36,807 nt of DNA from Conidiobolus incongruus B7586 (GCA_000697335.1 JNEM01011478.1:1-36807), one strand, 5' to 3'; numbered from the stretch's first letter, positions 1 through 11,946 are shown. The notes: generated by a model not told the origin, from the letters alone. Numbers and translations are program-made.

Positions 1-496
1 ATATATATATATATATATATATTTCAAATAATTATATTGTATTTATAAAATCAGTTTTCGAATTAAAAATCATCATAAATATAGAAATTTTGAATATTGA
101 AATTTCATCCTATTAATAATTTATTATGATATTTTAACCAATTAATCAATATTAATTTAGTTATAAAATTAACTCTTGTTAATTATATCAATTGTGCAGT
201 TATTTATTTATTCTAATAATATTTAGCTAATCAATAGACAAATTGAAATGTGACTTAAATTTTCATTTATTTTTTATCAGATGTTAATATAATAATCAAC
301 TCATCTATCTATCAATCTAAAGTGGATACTAAATATTTTCATGATTATTTTTCATTAAAATTTACCTCATGATAAAAACCATCAGTAAAAAATTAATAAT
401 CCAAAATTTAATCATATTACACAGTTATGATAAAGTGATGAATATTGATTTTATTTATAATAAAGAAAATAATTAAAATATATATAAAGATAAAAT
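1..496. other. AT-rich intergenic, no gene seen
   Basis: This stretch opens with an (AT)n run at about 1-22 and stays strongly AT-rich. I find no coding pattern, RNA gene or clear site in it. It lies downstream of the minus-strand glutaredoxin gene, so its right end should hold that gene's 3' UTR. Confidence 0.6.
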
Positions 497-1332
497 TTAG
501 GGAAATATGGATCTGAACTCGCCAGCTGATACCAATTCCTTAACGATATCGAGACCTCCAATCAATTCGCTGTTAACATAAAGTTGGGGATAGGTGGGCC
601 AGTTGGAGTACTTCTTCAAGCCTAATTCAAGGTTAATCATGTGATACTATTAAGTGATATGATAAATTTACCTTGTCTAATTTCTTCATCTTGCAAAATA
701 TCGAAGTGAGCATACTGAATGTCGTGATCATTCATAATCGATACCAACTGTCTCGAGAATCCGCACTTGGGCTGTGTGGGTGATCCTTTCATAAATAGAA
801 TGACGGGATCCTTCTTCAAAATTTGTTCAATGCGAGTATTGATATCGACCTTTGCGGGTGCTGGAGACGAGAATGAAGATGTGGGGGCTGTTGCTTTACT
901 GTATTTTTCAGTGAGTGTGGTCAATTGAGCGGGATTGGCTCCCTCTACTTTGTTGAGAATTTTCTTATTCTAAGTGATGATTTTAAAGTAAATATAACTA
1001 TTGTATCATCAATAGTAATTTCTTATTACCTTAGCAAAAATAAATGTAGGTACCGAATTAATACCGAAACTTTCAGCGATATCTCCAAAATTTTCAGCCT
1101 CGATCTACCACCACCTCTAATTAATATCCTTCCCACTAACTATATCATAAAAATTTACCTTGATAAAAGTCAAAGCACTAAACTTCTTAGACAAAGTTTC
1201 AAAGATTTCGTTCAAATGGGCGCATGGGGGAGCCCAACTCGCCCAAAAGTTTAAAACGTAAATTTTATCTTGAACATTTGTAACCTGTTGGAATTGTTCT
1301 TCAGTTTCGAGTTCAATATAATTGGTAGACAT
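497..1332 (-). CDS. GRX4: Monothiol glutaredoxin, Grx3/Grx4 type (thioredoxin-glutaredoxin fusion)
   Basis: Four exons (1332-1159, 1104-1030, 969-672, 621-497; introns 50-60 nt) give 223 aa. Residues 1 to about 100 form a thioredoxin-like domain with WASWAPPC at 30-37, a single active cysteine as in Grx3/4. A Ser/Ala/Pro linker follows. The glutaredoxin domain carries the signature CGFS at 152-155, then [16 protein letters not shown] and GGLDIVKEL, which shape the glutathione site. Family members bind a [2Fe-2S] cluster bridged by glutathione, deliver iron or sense it, and in fungi control iron-responsive transcription factors in cytosol and nucleus. The chosen start is the first ATG in frame with the thioredoxin fold; a TTG two codons upstream is not needed. 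The length is slightly below yeast Grx3/4 (about 245-285 aa). The domain call is firm; GRX3 versus GRX4 is not resolvable. Confidence 0.95.
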
Positions 1333-1579
1333 AGCCAATTTTCTATTAATATTATAAATAATTTAATGAATAGATAAAAATATATTAAATATTTAATAAT
1401 CAGTAATATAATAAAATATATTAAAATCTTGTTTTTTAATAATTATCTTACTAATATTCAAATAAATTTTAATTATTAATATAAATTTTTAGAAATTACT
1501 ACTCTTTCAACATTTGTTAAGCGCTTAAATAATAAAATTGAGGTTATGGGATAAATGAATAAAAAAATTAATACATAAA

Positions 1580-1652
1580 TGGAGAATCGGGGTATCGATC
1601 CCCGTGCCTCTCGCATGCTAAGCGAGCGCTCTACCATTTGAGCTAATTCCCC
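1580..1652 (-). tRNA. tRNA-Ala(AGC)
   Basis: On the minus strand a complete 73-nt cloverleaf is visible, with no intron. The acceptor stem GGGGAAT pairs ATTCTCC with one G-T wobble. The anticodon stem is CTCGC/GCGAG with loop TTAGCAT, so the anticodon is AGC (plus-strand 1617-1619). The T stem is CGGGG/CCCCG. A T7 run on the same strand (A run at 1561-1567 of the plus strand) lies just downstream and fits a Pol III terminator. Confidence 0.97.
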
Positions 1653-1919
1653 ATGATTAGTTCATTATATATTTTAAATTCATTTTATTTATTTGTACAA
1701 CTCAACATTTTTTTTCTCTTTTCAAACCCGTTTTTCATTTAAAATTCAATATATCATATTAATATATTTTTTCAATAATAATTTAATTTATTTATTATAA
1801 TTATTTTCATAAATTATTAATATTCATATTATAAAACCTATTCAGCTAACCTTCTTTTATTTTACTTCCTATTTATTTATACTTTTAAGAATTTGATAAT
1901 GTACCCAAATCCCTTAAAT
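1653..1919. other. AT-rich spacer, nothing recognised
   Basis: Short spacer between tRNA-Ala and the XPF/RAD1 relic. It is AT-rich, and I see no coding pattern or RNA fold. Confidence 0.5.
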
Positions 1920-4440
1920 TATCTATCTTCTGCATAACTCGGGTAGTTTTCTGAAAATTAATATTTGGTAAATTCAATAAAATATGGCCACTTCGTCCAA
2001 ATGGTAGCCGGTGTCGTCGCCGCCCAATACCGCCCCAATTGCGGTGGCAGTGTCAGGATTGGGATTGCCATCGTCCTTCCTGATATTTTCGAAGTAATGG
2101 GCAGTGGTCATATTCGACGATGACCATATGATTTTGAGTTTGAGGAAAGTGAGGGTCAGGAGTACCAATTTGCATTTGATGTAGCCTTCGTTGATTGCGA
2201 TTCGCAATTCGGCAATGACTTTCAGTGAGAATGTTCTAGCTAGGTCGAATTCGATGAAGAAGATGGGGTGTTGGTAGTATTGCGACACCGCTTCAATTTG
2301 GCCATATAGGTGTCCAGATGCGATGGGTTGCACAGGATCCAGCAGGTTTTTGTGTTCGATGCAGTAGTCTGGAGTTAGGACGTAATCTCCTACTACTAAT
2401 GTACTGGGTGCTACTTTGAAATCCTTTTGGTGCAGTGCTGATGGTAAAGCCCTGCGAAATTCTCTCTTATCAACAAAGATAGCTCGGTTGTTAGTGTATT
2501 GATATCCTGCTATACGTGTGAGTTGATCTGGCAGATTGAGTAAATGGTCGCTGGAATCGAATGCGGTGAAATCTTGAACAAGGACTACCATATTCGCTTT
2601 CTCCATGATTAACTTTTCAAAGGCTTCATTCTCCTTAAAAATTCGTAGCAGGAAAGTTTGCTCTATGAAACTGTCTTTATACACAAGAAAATACAATTTA
2701 ACACTGATATCAGGATTCAAATTTTGGTACATTTCCACTTGACGAATGAACATGGAATTGGGAACTGTTAGAACAATTTATTGAGGTTGAATTCTAGTAA
2801 AAATATGTGAATCGCTATAGTCAGTATGAAAAGGTTTGATTAAAAGTTCAACAGTTTTGGGAGATCCTGTAAGTACTCCAAGCACTTCAGTGAGCTCTTT
2901 AAGTATAATGACTCCATCATTGAGTTTCAGTTCGAAATTAATTCGAGGTTCCTCGGATGCATCATCTTGTTTTCCGTTAATTCCGCTGCTATCATTGTCA
3001 ATATTACTACTTACTGCTGTAGTAGACGATGCAGCTTGCGAAGCTTTTCTTACTCTTCTTCGTTCGCTAGCGGGTACTTGTCTACCAGGAACTGAAAAAG
3101 AAACAGAAGTGATACAAGGACTGCCATTTCTGATGATATATTTCTTAAGGTTGCAAGTTGCTTCTTTCCAACTCCAAAATGCGTCGTACTTGGACTTGAT
3201 CATATGATGAGCATCTTCCTCATTGGGCTCTTAATCCCCTAAGTAGCCCTGGATTTGGAGACAGACTTGAGGATCTTCCCTAAGAATTATTACTTTCACG
3301 GAGTCTTGGCATACTGAACTGTGATGATGTAGGTCAATTTCGATCTCCGCAATCAATTTTTAATTTGGCGCCATTTGGGCTACTCTTCTAAAGTAGAAAC
3401 AATTTCTCGATCACTATTATCTGGCATCTTAATATAAACTCTATGCTGAGCGGCAACCATCAGAAAATTAGTAACATCAGATAACATACAACCACTAAGG
3501 TTATTACTGATTTGTGAACCCAACAAAACCAGATGCAAACTTTCAAAAAAAAGTGATGGAATCTTAATGAACCAAATACTCCAACTACAATCTCAATTTC
3601 CATAGATTATTCACAGCTTGATTAATCTTGAATCCGACCCTATACCAAATAATCCTCAACTTGACCTTAATGAAGGGTAAGAACGCTTTCGAAATGCCCA
3701 AATCCAGGGTCAAACCATCCTCAATACCCATGAGCAGTTTGCAACGATTTAATTCACCAAAGTATATTTCCAAATAATCGAGAATACCCTACTGTATCAG
3801 CGCCATGGACTTAGTCAATTTCACATTAGTTTCCACGACTTCTGGCACGTTCGCTCGATTTCTTCGCTGACTTCAGTGTGGAGCCGAGGGTATAGCATAC
3901 AGTTGCGAGTTTGTAGCAGCTTAAAACATCTTTCAAGTGTGTTGAATCTTGGACTCAAGACTGTAGGGCTATCTGAAAATGCATAAATAAAATCATCCTA
4001 AATAATAATCAATTTCAATATTTAAACAATTCAAAATAAAATTACTTAATTCCTCTTCCTACACATACTCGCCATAAACACCTCCGGACAATTGAGTTTC
4101 AATGCATAATTCTTCAAACTAATCAATCTCGTAACTCAATCGGTAAGCAACTTCCCCATAACGATATCCGTAACCAAAATCCTGATCGTGACCACGTGTA
4201 CACCGCCCATTTTATAAAGCCCCTCCTTCTGCTGGGGTGTATTCCACATGTTGCTCGACTTTATTGGACTGTTTCCGATCTTTTGCACGGGTATTTGACT
4301 GTTATCATGATTTAGTAACAGGACCAAATGCTTGTTAGTGTTGTACAGTTGGGCTGAGTATGAGGATTTGCTTGAGATCCTACCCAGGTGCTAGAATTAC
4401 AATGTTAACTTCTAATGTGAGTTGAGTTAGAATAATTCTC
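1920..4440 (-). pseudogene. RAD1: Broken XPF/RAD1 (ERCC4) structure-specific endonuclease gene
   Basis: Minus-strand fragments line up in order along the XPF/Rad1 family. First comes the N-terminal helicase-like part (VILAPG near 4395; EGLYKMGGVHVVT and RILVTDIVMGKL at about 4136-4230; LKLNCPEVFMA near 4080). Next are a middle part (VPEVVETNVKLTKSMALIQ near 3800; VAAQHRVYIKMP near 3430) and an SF2-like end (FIRQVEMYQ at 2753). Last is the ERCC4 nuclease domain (VGDYVLTPDYCIEHK, IFFIEFD at about 2230-2400). In-frame stops interrupt it at 4136-4138, 3789-3791, 3585-3587, 3564-3566, 3380-3382 and 2778-2780, and there are frame changes, for example near 3850. The nuclease ERK triad reads EHK, and the C-terminal helix-hairpin-helix region is lost near 1940. 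In the family this protein pairs with ERCC1/Rad10 to cut 5' of bulky lesions. An intron-like stretch near 4015-4055 survives, so it is not a retrocopy. The longest pieces (1974-2753, 2778-3203) could be misread as genes. Confidence 0.9.
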
Positions 4441-7400
4441 TTATTATTATAATAAAATATTATTTACTCTAATTCAAAATTATTTTTGGGGCTTTTAAGT
4501 ATTCAACCCAAAATTCAATGTGGTTTAATGTACTTTGAATTCAGTTGTATTAATCATGGAATTTGCTAATTTAGAATTATAGACTCTGATATTTACGCAA
4601 TGCCCAATTTGCTCGAATTATGAAAATCAAACAATGACTTTTTTGACAATTTGATAACATTTGTTTTCTATTTCTCTAAGAATTTTTTTTAATTATAAAA
4701 GCGATTTTGAAATTTTTATTAATATTATATTATTTGATAATTAAATTTATTTAAGTTTCAAATTTCTAAATTTACTTTTGAAGTAATTTTATGATTTCCT
4801 GAATCTAATTAAAAGTTAAAAAAAATTTACCAAATTATAAGATTTATTTCAATAATAATTATTATATATAGCTAGACTATAAATGTATAATTTAGTATTA
4901 TATTAATATGCAAAATAATAATATGTTAAAATTTTTTATCCAATTTCATTAAATAAATAAAGTTGGAAATACAATTAATATTTATTTAAATCATTCTCAT
5001 ACATAAACTTTCCAATTTTAGTAAATATTTAAAGTATATACTAAATTTTATATTTCTTCAAAATACAAAGTTATTTTAGGTTTTAATAAAGGGTTTAAGC
5101 TTTTTATTTGTAATAATTTGTATAAGTTACTAAATATAGAGCGATATTTACTGTATATATAATATATAAACAATTTTTACATCTTAAAACTTTTGAATTA
5201 ATTTAATGTCACTTAAATGGTACTTGTAAAACTTTTTAAGCTAGTAAAAAGCAATGATTTTAATGTAAATTTTGCAATTTTTAAAAAAAACATTATCGAA
5301 TTACATGATATAGTGTTATTTCAATATAATGGATTTAATGAATATAATTTAAATATATAAAAATCTCAAAGCTCTTATTCTCAGTTATTGAAATTATTAA
5401 CTATTATTTCGTTTACCATGATACTCCTTTTGAAACATTAATCTAATATTAACATTTCGAAATTTATATGTCAAAATTTGATACTCTAATATACCTTATT
5501 AGTTTTATTAGATCATTAATTATATCCTATTTATATTATTATTAAACATTATTTTATTGTATAGGTTAAATCATAAATCTTCATTCTTTAAACATAATAA
5601 CTTTTTAACTCCCTTGAAAAATTGTCTATATATCATAATAAATATTTTGACTTTATAAATCATTATTAAACATAAACTTTACGAACATATGATTTTAAAT
5701 TGAATTAAATCCGAAATTAACTATTAAAAAACTCAGGATATTTAAGATCATTGACAATATTAGATCATTTAAATAGCACAAAGTTTTAGAGTTAGTAATT
5801 TTACAATTTAATAAATTTCTAAAATAATACAATTTGGTAAATGTGTCTAGTATTTATAAAAAATATTAATTAGTATTTCCAAATATTTAAAGCCTAAAAT
5901 TTCTATAAAAAAATAATCTTAAAAATGTAATAACACTCAATCAATATAACATTCATGCATATTGTCTAAAATTATTTAAATTGACTTTGCCATAATTAAA
6001 ATTTTTTGCTTTTAAAACAAATTTAAATTGATTAATTATTTATAGTTTGTCTATTGTGTGTAACTGTATTAATTAATTAACTACAAAGCATCCTCTTTTT
6101 TACATTATAATTAATTTGATATTAAAAAATAATTTTAAAATGTATTTTTTATCAAATTAAAGCTTATAATTGAATATTACCATAGAATCAAAGAAATAGG
6201 AAATTTTTTAATTTCTGATTTTTTAAACATATTAATTTCAAATAACAAAATATATAAAAAACAAATAAGAAAATAAATAATTTTGAATTATATATATATA
6301 TAATAATTTTATTAATTAAAAAAATAATTTTTTAAAATTGGTTATTTAATTTAAATATACTTAAACTAAATAATAGCCATCAAAAGTTTTTTATTTTAGT
6401 ATTAATAAAACTTAACTACAAACCCTTTAAAATCATTTAAAATTTATAAGTAGCTTTTAATAATAAAATATTATTTAAATTAATTATTTATTATTAGGTA
6501 AATTATTTTAAAGTTAAAAAAAATTACTTAAAATTTATTAAAATTTAAAAAATTAATTTTAATTATTATTCTTTTAATTATTAATAAAATAGTAAAATAT
6601 TAAAAAATATCTTTTTATTTTAATTAAAAAATTATTAAGATACTTTAATATTAATTATATAAGTAATTTATATATATTAAAGTTTAAATTAAAATTAATT
6701 AATAAAAATATAAAATAAATACCTTATAATTTAATTAAAGCTTAAAAAAATTAGAGTAATTATTATTAAATAAAATTTACTAAGGTATAATTAGAAACTA
6801 AAGCTTTTATAATAAATTATTATATTTAATAAATCTTAAATTTTTTATATAATCTTTTATTAAAATATAAATTAAAATATTAAATTAAGTTATATTAACC
6901 TTTTCTATAAATTCTTTTATATAAACACTTTATTAATAAATAAATATTAATTATTATAATTTATTATAATAATATATACTAATTTTATATAATTTTTAAA
7001 ATAAAATTAATTAATAATAAACTTTATATTTTTTAAATAAAATTATTTTTAATTAGTATTCTCAATATAATTTAAAAAAACTTATTATTTTGAATAATAA
7101 TTATAAAATATATAAATTTAAAGTTATAAAAAACTTTTTAATTAAAAACAACTAGAAAAAACTACTACATCTAATATATTCTTTAGATTATAACTTATAT
7201 AATTATAATTGTTTTAAGCAATTAAAAAACTAGCTTATAAGAAAGAAAATTTCTACAGGAAAATTTAATTGGTTTATAAAACATTAAATTTTAATCTTTA
7301 AAAGAATTGTTTTTTAAAAGTTAAATCTTTATTAAAAGTATAGCAAAAAGTTATTAAAAATAAAGGAAATTAATAATTTTATAATATATATTTATTTTTA

Positions 7401-7474
7401 CATATTATATATTAAAATGTTTATTTATTTTTAATCACAAAAAATTCCCATTATTTAAATTACAAAGTAATAAT
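4441..7474. other. 3 kb gene desert, extremely AT-rich
   Basis: No gene, tRNA or coding pattern is seen between the two pseudogenes. From about 6,260 to 7,130 it becomes almost pure A/T: 6541-6600 holds two G/C bases and 6961-7020 holds one. The sequence is short A and T runs rather than a clean tandem repeat. A brief TA run lies at about 6290-6302. Confidence 0.75.
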
Positions 7475-8900
7475 ATGTTAAGACTTAAGTGTATTAATCA
7501 ACTGAAAAAAGCTGAAAAATTGTGAAAATGTTAAAGTGGTGGGTCTTAATATCAATGGTGGTTTGAAAGGTAAAATTATCAGTATTGACAAGTTTTGGTG
7601 TTGTGTTAATGGGAATAGGGGATTTGGTAAGTTAAATGACTAAATATTATAATCCACTGGTTAATTGCTGCTATTAGGTATGTGTTCAGTCATATTCAGC
7701 TTCTACATGGATGAAAAACCCTTGGTCTTACCAGGTTATGGCAGCAAAAAGGACGAGTACCTAGATCTAATCGCTATGATTGATTCAAAATCGTATCGCA
7801 ACATATTTTGGGAAGACAATACTCCCATTTCCTACTAGATTTCTACTCGAATCCTCAATAAAATGTGGTAGGATGCTCGCGATACTTGCTGAGAAGCACT
7901 ATTGAAAAATTAAATGCTAAGAGCTCTTATCCCATGACTGGTATAGAATTGCAATGTCACAATATTAGAGGGACGCCTGACGAGTTATACGATTCCAATT
8001 TTAAATTGAAACCGATTGCACCGGGTACCAGTGTTATTCGTTGTCAAAATCTCATCTCAATTTGGATTATATCAATGAAATTCTTGATAAAGTTAAACAG
8101 ATAGATATTAAAATTTAAGGTGACTACACCGAAACTGGATCGGGTATCTTCGAAACTACGTTGGCTTATACCGATGCTTTGAAGCTTGCTGACAATGCCG
8201 TCCTATTCAAAGATTTGGTGAAGTAGATCGGTCACAAGCATAAGTTCATTCCATCACTCATGTCGAAGCCAATTGAAGTTGGAGCTGGAATTGCAAGTTA
8301 CATACATTTAAGCTTGTTTGACAATTCAAACAAGAATCTACTCGCTAGCACTGATGGCACCAAACCTTACAGTGAAATACAAGAATGGTTTCTAGCTGGA
8401 CTTAAGGAAGGATTTGGATCTATATTGTGTATCGTGGCGGCCAATATCAACAATTATAAACGCTTCAACGAGAACTTTGTAGCACCCGCACGCGTCAGCT
8501 GGGGCATTGAAAATAGGAATTCATCGGTGCACGTGATCATACCGCCAATATGCTCGCCAAAGTCTACTCGGTTAGAAATCAGAGCACCTGGCACAGATTG
8601 TAATCCCACTCTTGTCATTACCGCGGTGTTAGAGTGTGGATTCTACGGCATTGAAAATCGATTGAAAAATCCACTACCACCATTGAAGGATTTGAAGACT
8701 ATATCAAATACCCCGGTATGGTATTCCCCAGAAATTTGAAGGATAGTATTGCACTTATGGATGCTAAAGACTCTATTGCTAGAAAAGTACTAGGGGACGA
8801 ATTTGTAGATTTATATGTTCTCAGCAGAAAAAATGAAGTGCTGGCGTGGGAGGAAACTGTCATAGATTGGGAATTAAAAAGATATTTGGAAGTAGTTTAA
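7475..8900 (+). pseudogene. Decayed tandem copy of the class-I glutamine-synthetase-like gene
   Basis: It aligns along its whole length with the intact gene at 10145-11617, including the C-terminal ending RRYLEVV (here KRYLEVV). The single intron is at the same codon (GT near 7626, AG near 7678), so this is a DNA-level duplicate and not a retrocopy. Breaks include a TGA in the first exon near 7523, a TAA at 8116-8118 where the parent has Glu, and a TAG at 8224-8226 where it has Gln. Frame changes lie near 7840, 8035 and 8700. Catalytic positions have also drifted: EGHHTE became GDYTE, THIHL became SYIHL, and ASVRV became SSVHV. Protein similarity is still high from 8260 to 8900, and open stretches at 7865-8104, 8260-8739 and 8718-8900 are fragments of this relic and not separate genes. 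Confidence 0.93.
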
Positions 8901-10144
8901 ACATTAAATATTATTATAAACTGGTTGATTCAATTTGAATATTTTTATAATATCGATGTAGAATTGATAAATTATCTATTAATAAAATAAAAATATAGTA
9001 ATTTGAATTATTATATTTAGTTGGACATATCTGGTTAAATTTAAATAAGCAATAAAGACTAATACCAAATACTGATTGAATCAGCTAGTTTAATTTTAAA
9101 AATTTGATCATAATATTAGATATGTTTATAATCTAAAACTCTATCATAAATTTTTAAAATGACGTATTTTAAGTTTAATTTTAACCTTAACAAATAAGAT
9201 TTCTTAATCGGAATTTTCAAATTAATATTCATACCTTTATCGATACTGACACTTAATCGGTATTACAATTCTTAGTTATAGGCAATTCCTTGTATTATAA
9301 TATTGAATAACTACTTAATTTTTGTATTTTAATTATCTATTGAATTTAATAGTATACCAAAATTAAATTAGAATAAGCATTGAAATTATACAAAAGCTTC
9401 AGTGTTCGATTTTAGATAAGGATAATTCAATATTTTTTATTATGAAAATTATTATGACATATTTGTTTCTTGAAGTAAAATTTTTATTATTCAAAAATTA
9501 TATACACTATGTAATTTGGCATTTGTCTCATAAATATATTCAATTACTTTTTAGGTCATAATTCTTGCAAATTATTATTCTATGAAATAATTCCGAATCA
9601 ATTGATTCAAAAAGTATTAAATATTTGGATTAAATTAGAAAATAATTTCATCATTTTGGAATATAATTTTTATTAATGATCTTATTCATACAATGGTGCT
9701 AAATAAATCCAAAAGAGTCATATTCAAAGTTAAAACAGTATAATTATAAAATATAATATTTATTATTGTACAGGTTCCTTGTTGAAATTTTTATAATTAT
9801 ATATACCTTGTAGAGAAGTCCAGGATATTTGAATCAAAATGACTTAATTATTGAATTGATAATTACTATTCCAATGATTTTAATTTAAACATATATTTAC
9901 AAATAAAACTTCAAAAATGACTTCATCAATGCTTAAATCTGGTATGATAAAATTTAAATGAAAATAAAACTTCACTATTTTTATTATAAAAATTATTACA
10001 CTAATTCAATATCATTTATCTCATTTAAAATACTTGAAAATGACGTAAAAATAATTTTCAACTCTATATAAACTGCAAATCACTGATTATTATTCAATTA
10101 ATTATAATAATACACAATTTAACAATTAGCATTACTCAATAATC
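8901..10144. other. AT-rich upstream region of the glutamine-synthetase-like gene
   Basis: No gene is seen. The octamer AAAATGAC occurs at 9156, 9836, 9914 and 10037, always on the plus strand; the first and last read AAAATGACGTA. A TATA-like site lies near the right end. A weak internal resemblance (around 9437 and 9980) suggests an old local duplication, but I cannot prove it. Confidence 0.5.
10037..10072 (+). promoter_or_regulatory. Putative core promoter: CRE-like TGACGTAA and TATATAAA
   Basis: TGACGTAA at 10041-10048 resembles an ATF/CREB bZIP half site. TATATAAA at 10065-10072 lies 73 bases before the ATG at 10145, a normal distance for a TATA box with a short leader. The assignment rests on motif and position only. 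Confidence 0.4.
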
Positions 10145-11617
10145 ATGTACTTTTTATCTAGTGAAAATTTATCACTTAATAATTCATCAAAAACTACAAA
10201 GATTAATGAATTAAAAGAAAAGCTGAAAGATTGTGATAAAGTGAAAGTGGTAGGGTTAGATATCAATGGTATTATTCGAGGTAAAATCATTAACATTGAC
10301 AAATTTTGGCATTGTATCAATGGGAATGGTGGTTTTGGTAAGTTGAATATCGATTTTTTATAATATGTTTAATTAACCATTTTATTAGGAATGAGTTCAG
10401 CAATTTTTGGTTTCGATTTAACCGAAAGATCTTGGGCTATACCCGGTAAAGTTGCTAATAAAAAAACTGGATATCAAGATTTGCTTGGGATGATTGATTT
10501 GGACTCTTATCGAATCATACCTTGGGAAAACAATATTCCAATATTCCTATTTGATTTTTACGTGAATCCTGACAAAAGACTTGAGGGATGTACAAGAGGA
10601 TTATTGAAAAATATTATCGAAAAGTTAAATTCTAAGGGGTTCTATCCAATGAATGGGATTGAAATGGAGTATTATAACTTTAAAGGAACTCCTCAAGAGT
10701 TATATGACTCCAATTTTAAATTAACACCAATTGCACCGGGTACAAATTGCTATTCCTTATCCAGACCTTACCTTAACCTTGATTATTTCAATGAGATTCA
10801 AGATAAAGCTAAGCAAATAGGTATTAAAATTGAAGGTCACCATACTGAATCCGGATCAGGAATCTTTGAAACTGCTCTAGCGTACACCGACTCTTTGAAG
10901 CTTGCCGATAATGCCGTTCTTTTCAAGGATTTGGTGAAGCAGATCGGTTACAAGCACAAGATCATCCCATCTTTCATGCCTAAGCCAATTGAGAATGGGT
11001 GCGGAACAGCAACTCATATTCATCTTAGCTTATATGATAAATCTAACAACAATGTGTTTGCTAAAGCTGATGACTCTAAACCCTACAGCGAAGTGTTAGA
11101 ATGGTTTTTAGCTGGACTTATGGAAGGATTTGGATCTATCCTGTGTATCATGGCACCCTATATCAACAGCTACAAACGCTTCAACGAAGATTTTTGGGCC
11201 CCTGTTCGTGTCAGCTGGGGTATGGAAAATAGAAATGCATCGGTACGTGTGATTACACCTCCAGTATGTGCGCCAAAGTCTACTCGTATTGAAATCAGAG
11301 TACCTTGTGCCGATTCCAATCCAAACTTAGTAATTGCAGCCATTCTAGGATGTGGATTCTACGGTATTGAAAACCAACTGAGAAATCCGTTGCCTCCATT
11401 GGATGATTTTGAAGATTATTCTGAATATCCTGGTATGGTGTTCCCAAGGAATTTGAAGGATAGTGTCGAACTCATGGATGCCAAAGACTCCATTGCCAGA
11501 AAGGTATTTGGGGATGAGTTCGTTGATCTGTATGTGATTAGTAGAAAGAATGAAATTCTGGCATGGGAGAAAGCTGTTACTGACTGGGAAGTTAGGAGAT
11601 ATTTGGAAGTTGTTTAA
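10145..11617 (+). CDS. Class-I glutamine synthetase-like ATP-dependent ligase
   Basis: Two exons (10145-10337, 10389-11617; 51-nt intron) give 473 aa. The N-terminal beta-grasp part includes KVKVVGLDINGIIRGK. The catalytic domain shows the metal and glutamate site NGIEMEYY (about 153-160), EGHHTESGSGIFE (about 213-225), GTATHIHLSL (about 270-278), NSYKRFNEDFWAP, MENRNASVRV with the phosphate-binding arginines (about 343-352), and RIEIRVP (about 365-371). These are the active-site blocks of the GlnA/PuuA/FluG fold, so ATP-driven amide ligation is expected. The substrate cannot be read: it could be ammonia or an amine such as a polyamine. FluG's N-terminal amidohydrolase domain is absent. Main fungal glutamine synthetase is type II, so this is probably an accessory enzyme. 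A decayed tandem copy lies 1.2 kb upstream. The chosen ATG follows a TATA-like site. Confidence 0.9.
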
Positions 11618-11946
11618 AGGATTAATATATGACATTATTTTATTAATTGAACTATTAAATATACATTATATTGTTGATTATATCAAGACAAAATTATTCA
11701 TTTGGAATAGTTTTTTATATAATTGTGGGAATTTGGAAGGAAATATTAATAATATTGAATATAGTATTGATAAAAATGAAGCAAACATCTAATTAATGAA
11801 GGATGTATTCAATGTTGTTGAACATTATAAATCTAATTCAGTGAAAATTAATTTCAATGATATTATGAATTGGTGATGAATTAAATTCTGAGATTGAGAT
11901 AATTTGATATTGGACGAAAATATGAATATTAAAATTGTAATGACAA
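11618..11946. other. AT-rich spacer, nothing recognised
   Basis: This holds the likely 3' UTR of the glutamine-synthetase-like gene and the 5' flank of tRNA-Ser. A reading frame runs on past the stop at 11617, but it has no family resemblance and is low-complexity. Confidence 0.5.

Noticed and set aside
2836-3207. Plus-strand open frame of 123 codons
   Set aside because: It lies antisense to the XPF/RAD1 relic and has no family resemblance.
1920-4440. Stop codon reassignment as the reason for stops in XPF/RAD1
   Set aside because: Intact genes in the window end at TAA or TAG at the expected length, and the relic also has frame changes and a lost C-terminus.
11550-11792. Open frame running out of the glutamine-synthetase-like gene
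   Set aside because: It overlaps the real C-terminus in another frame and then becomes low-complexity.
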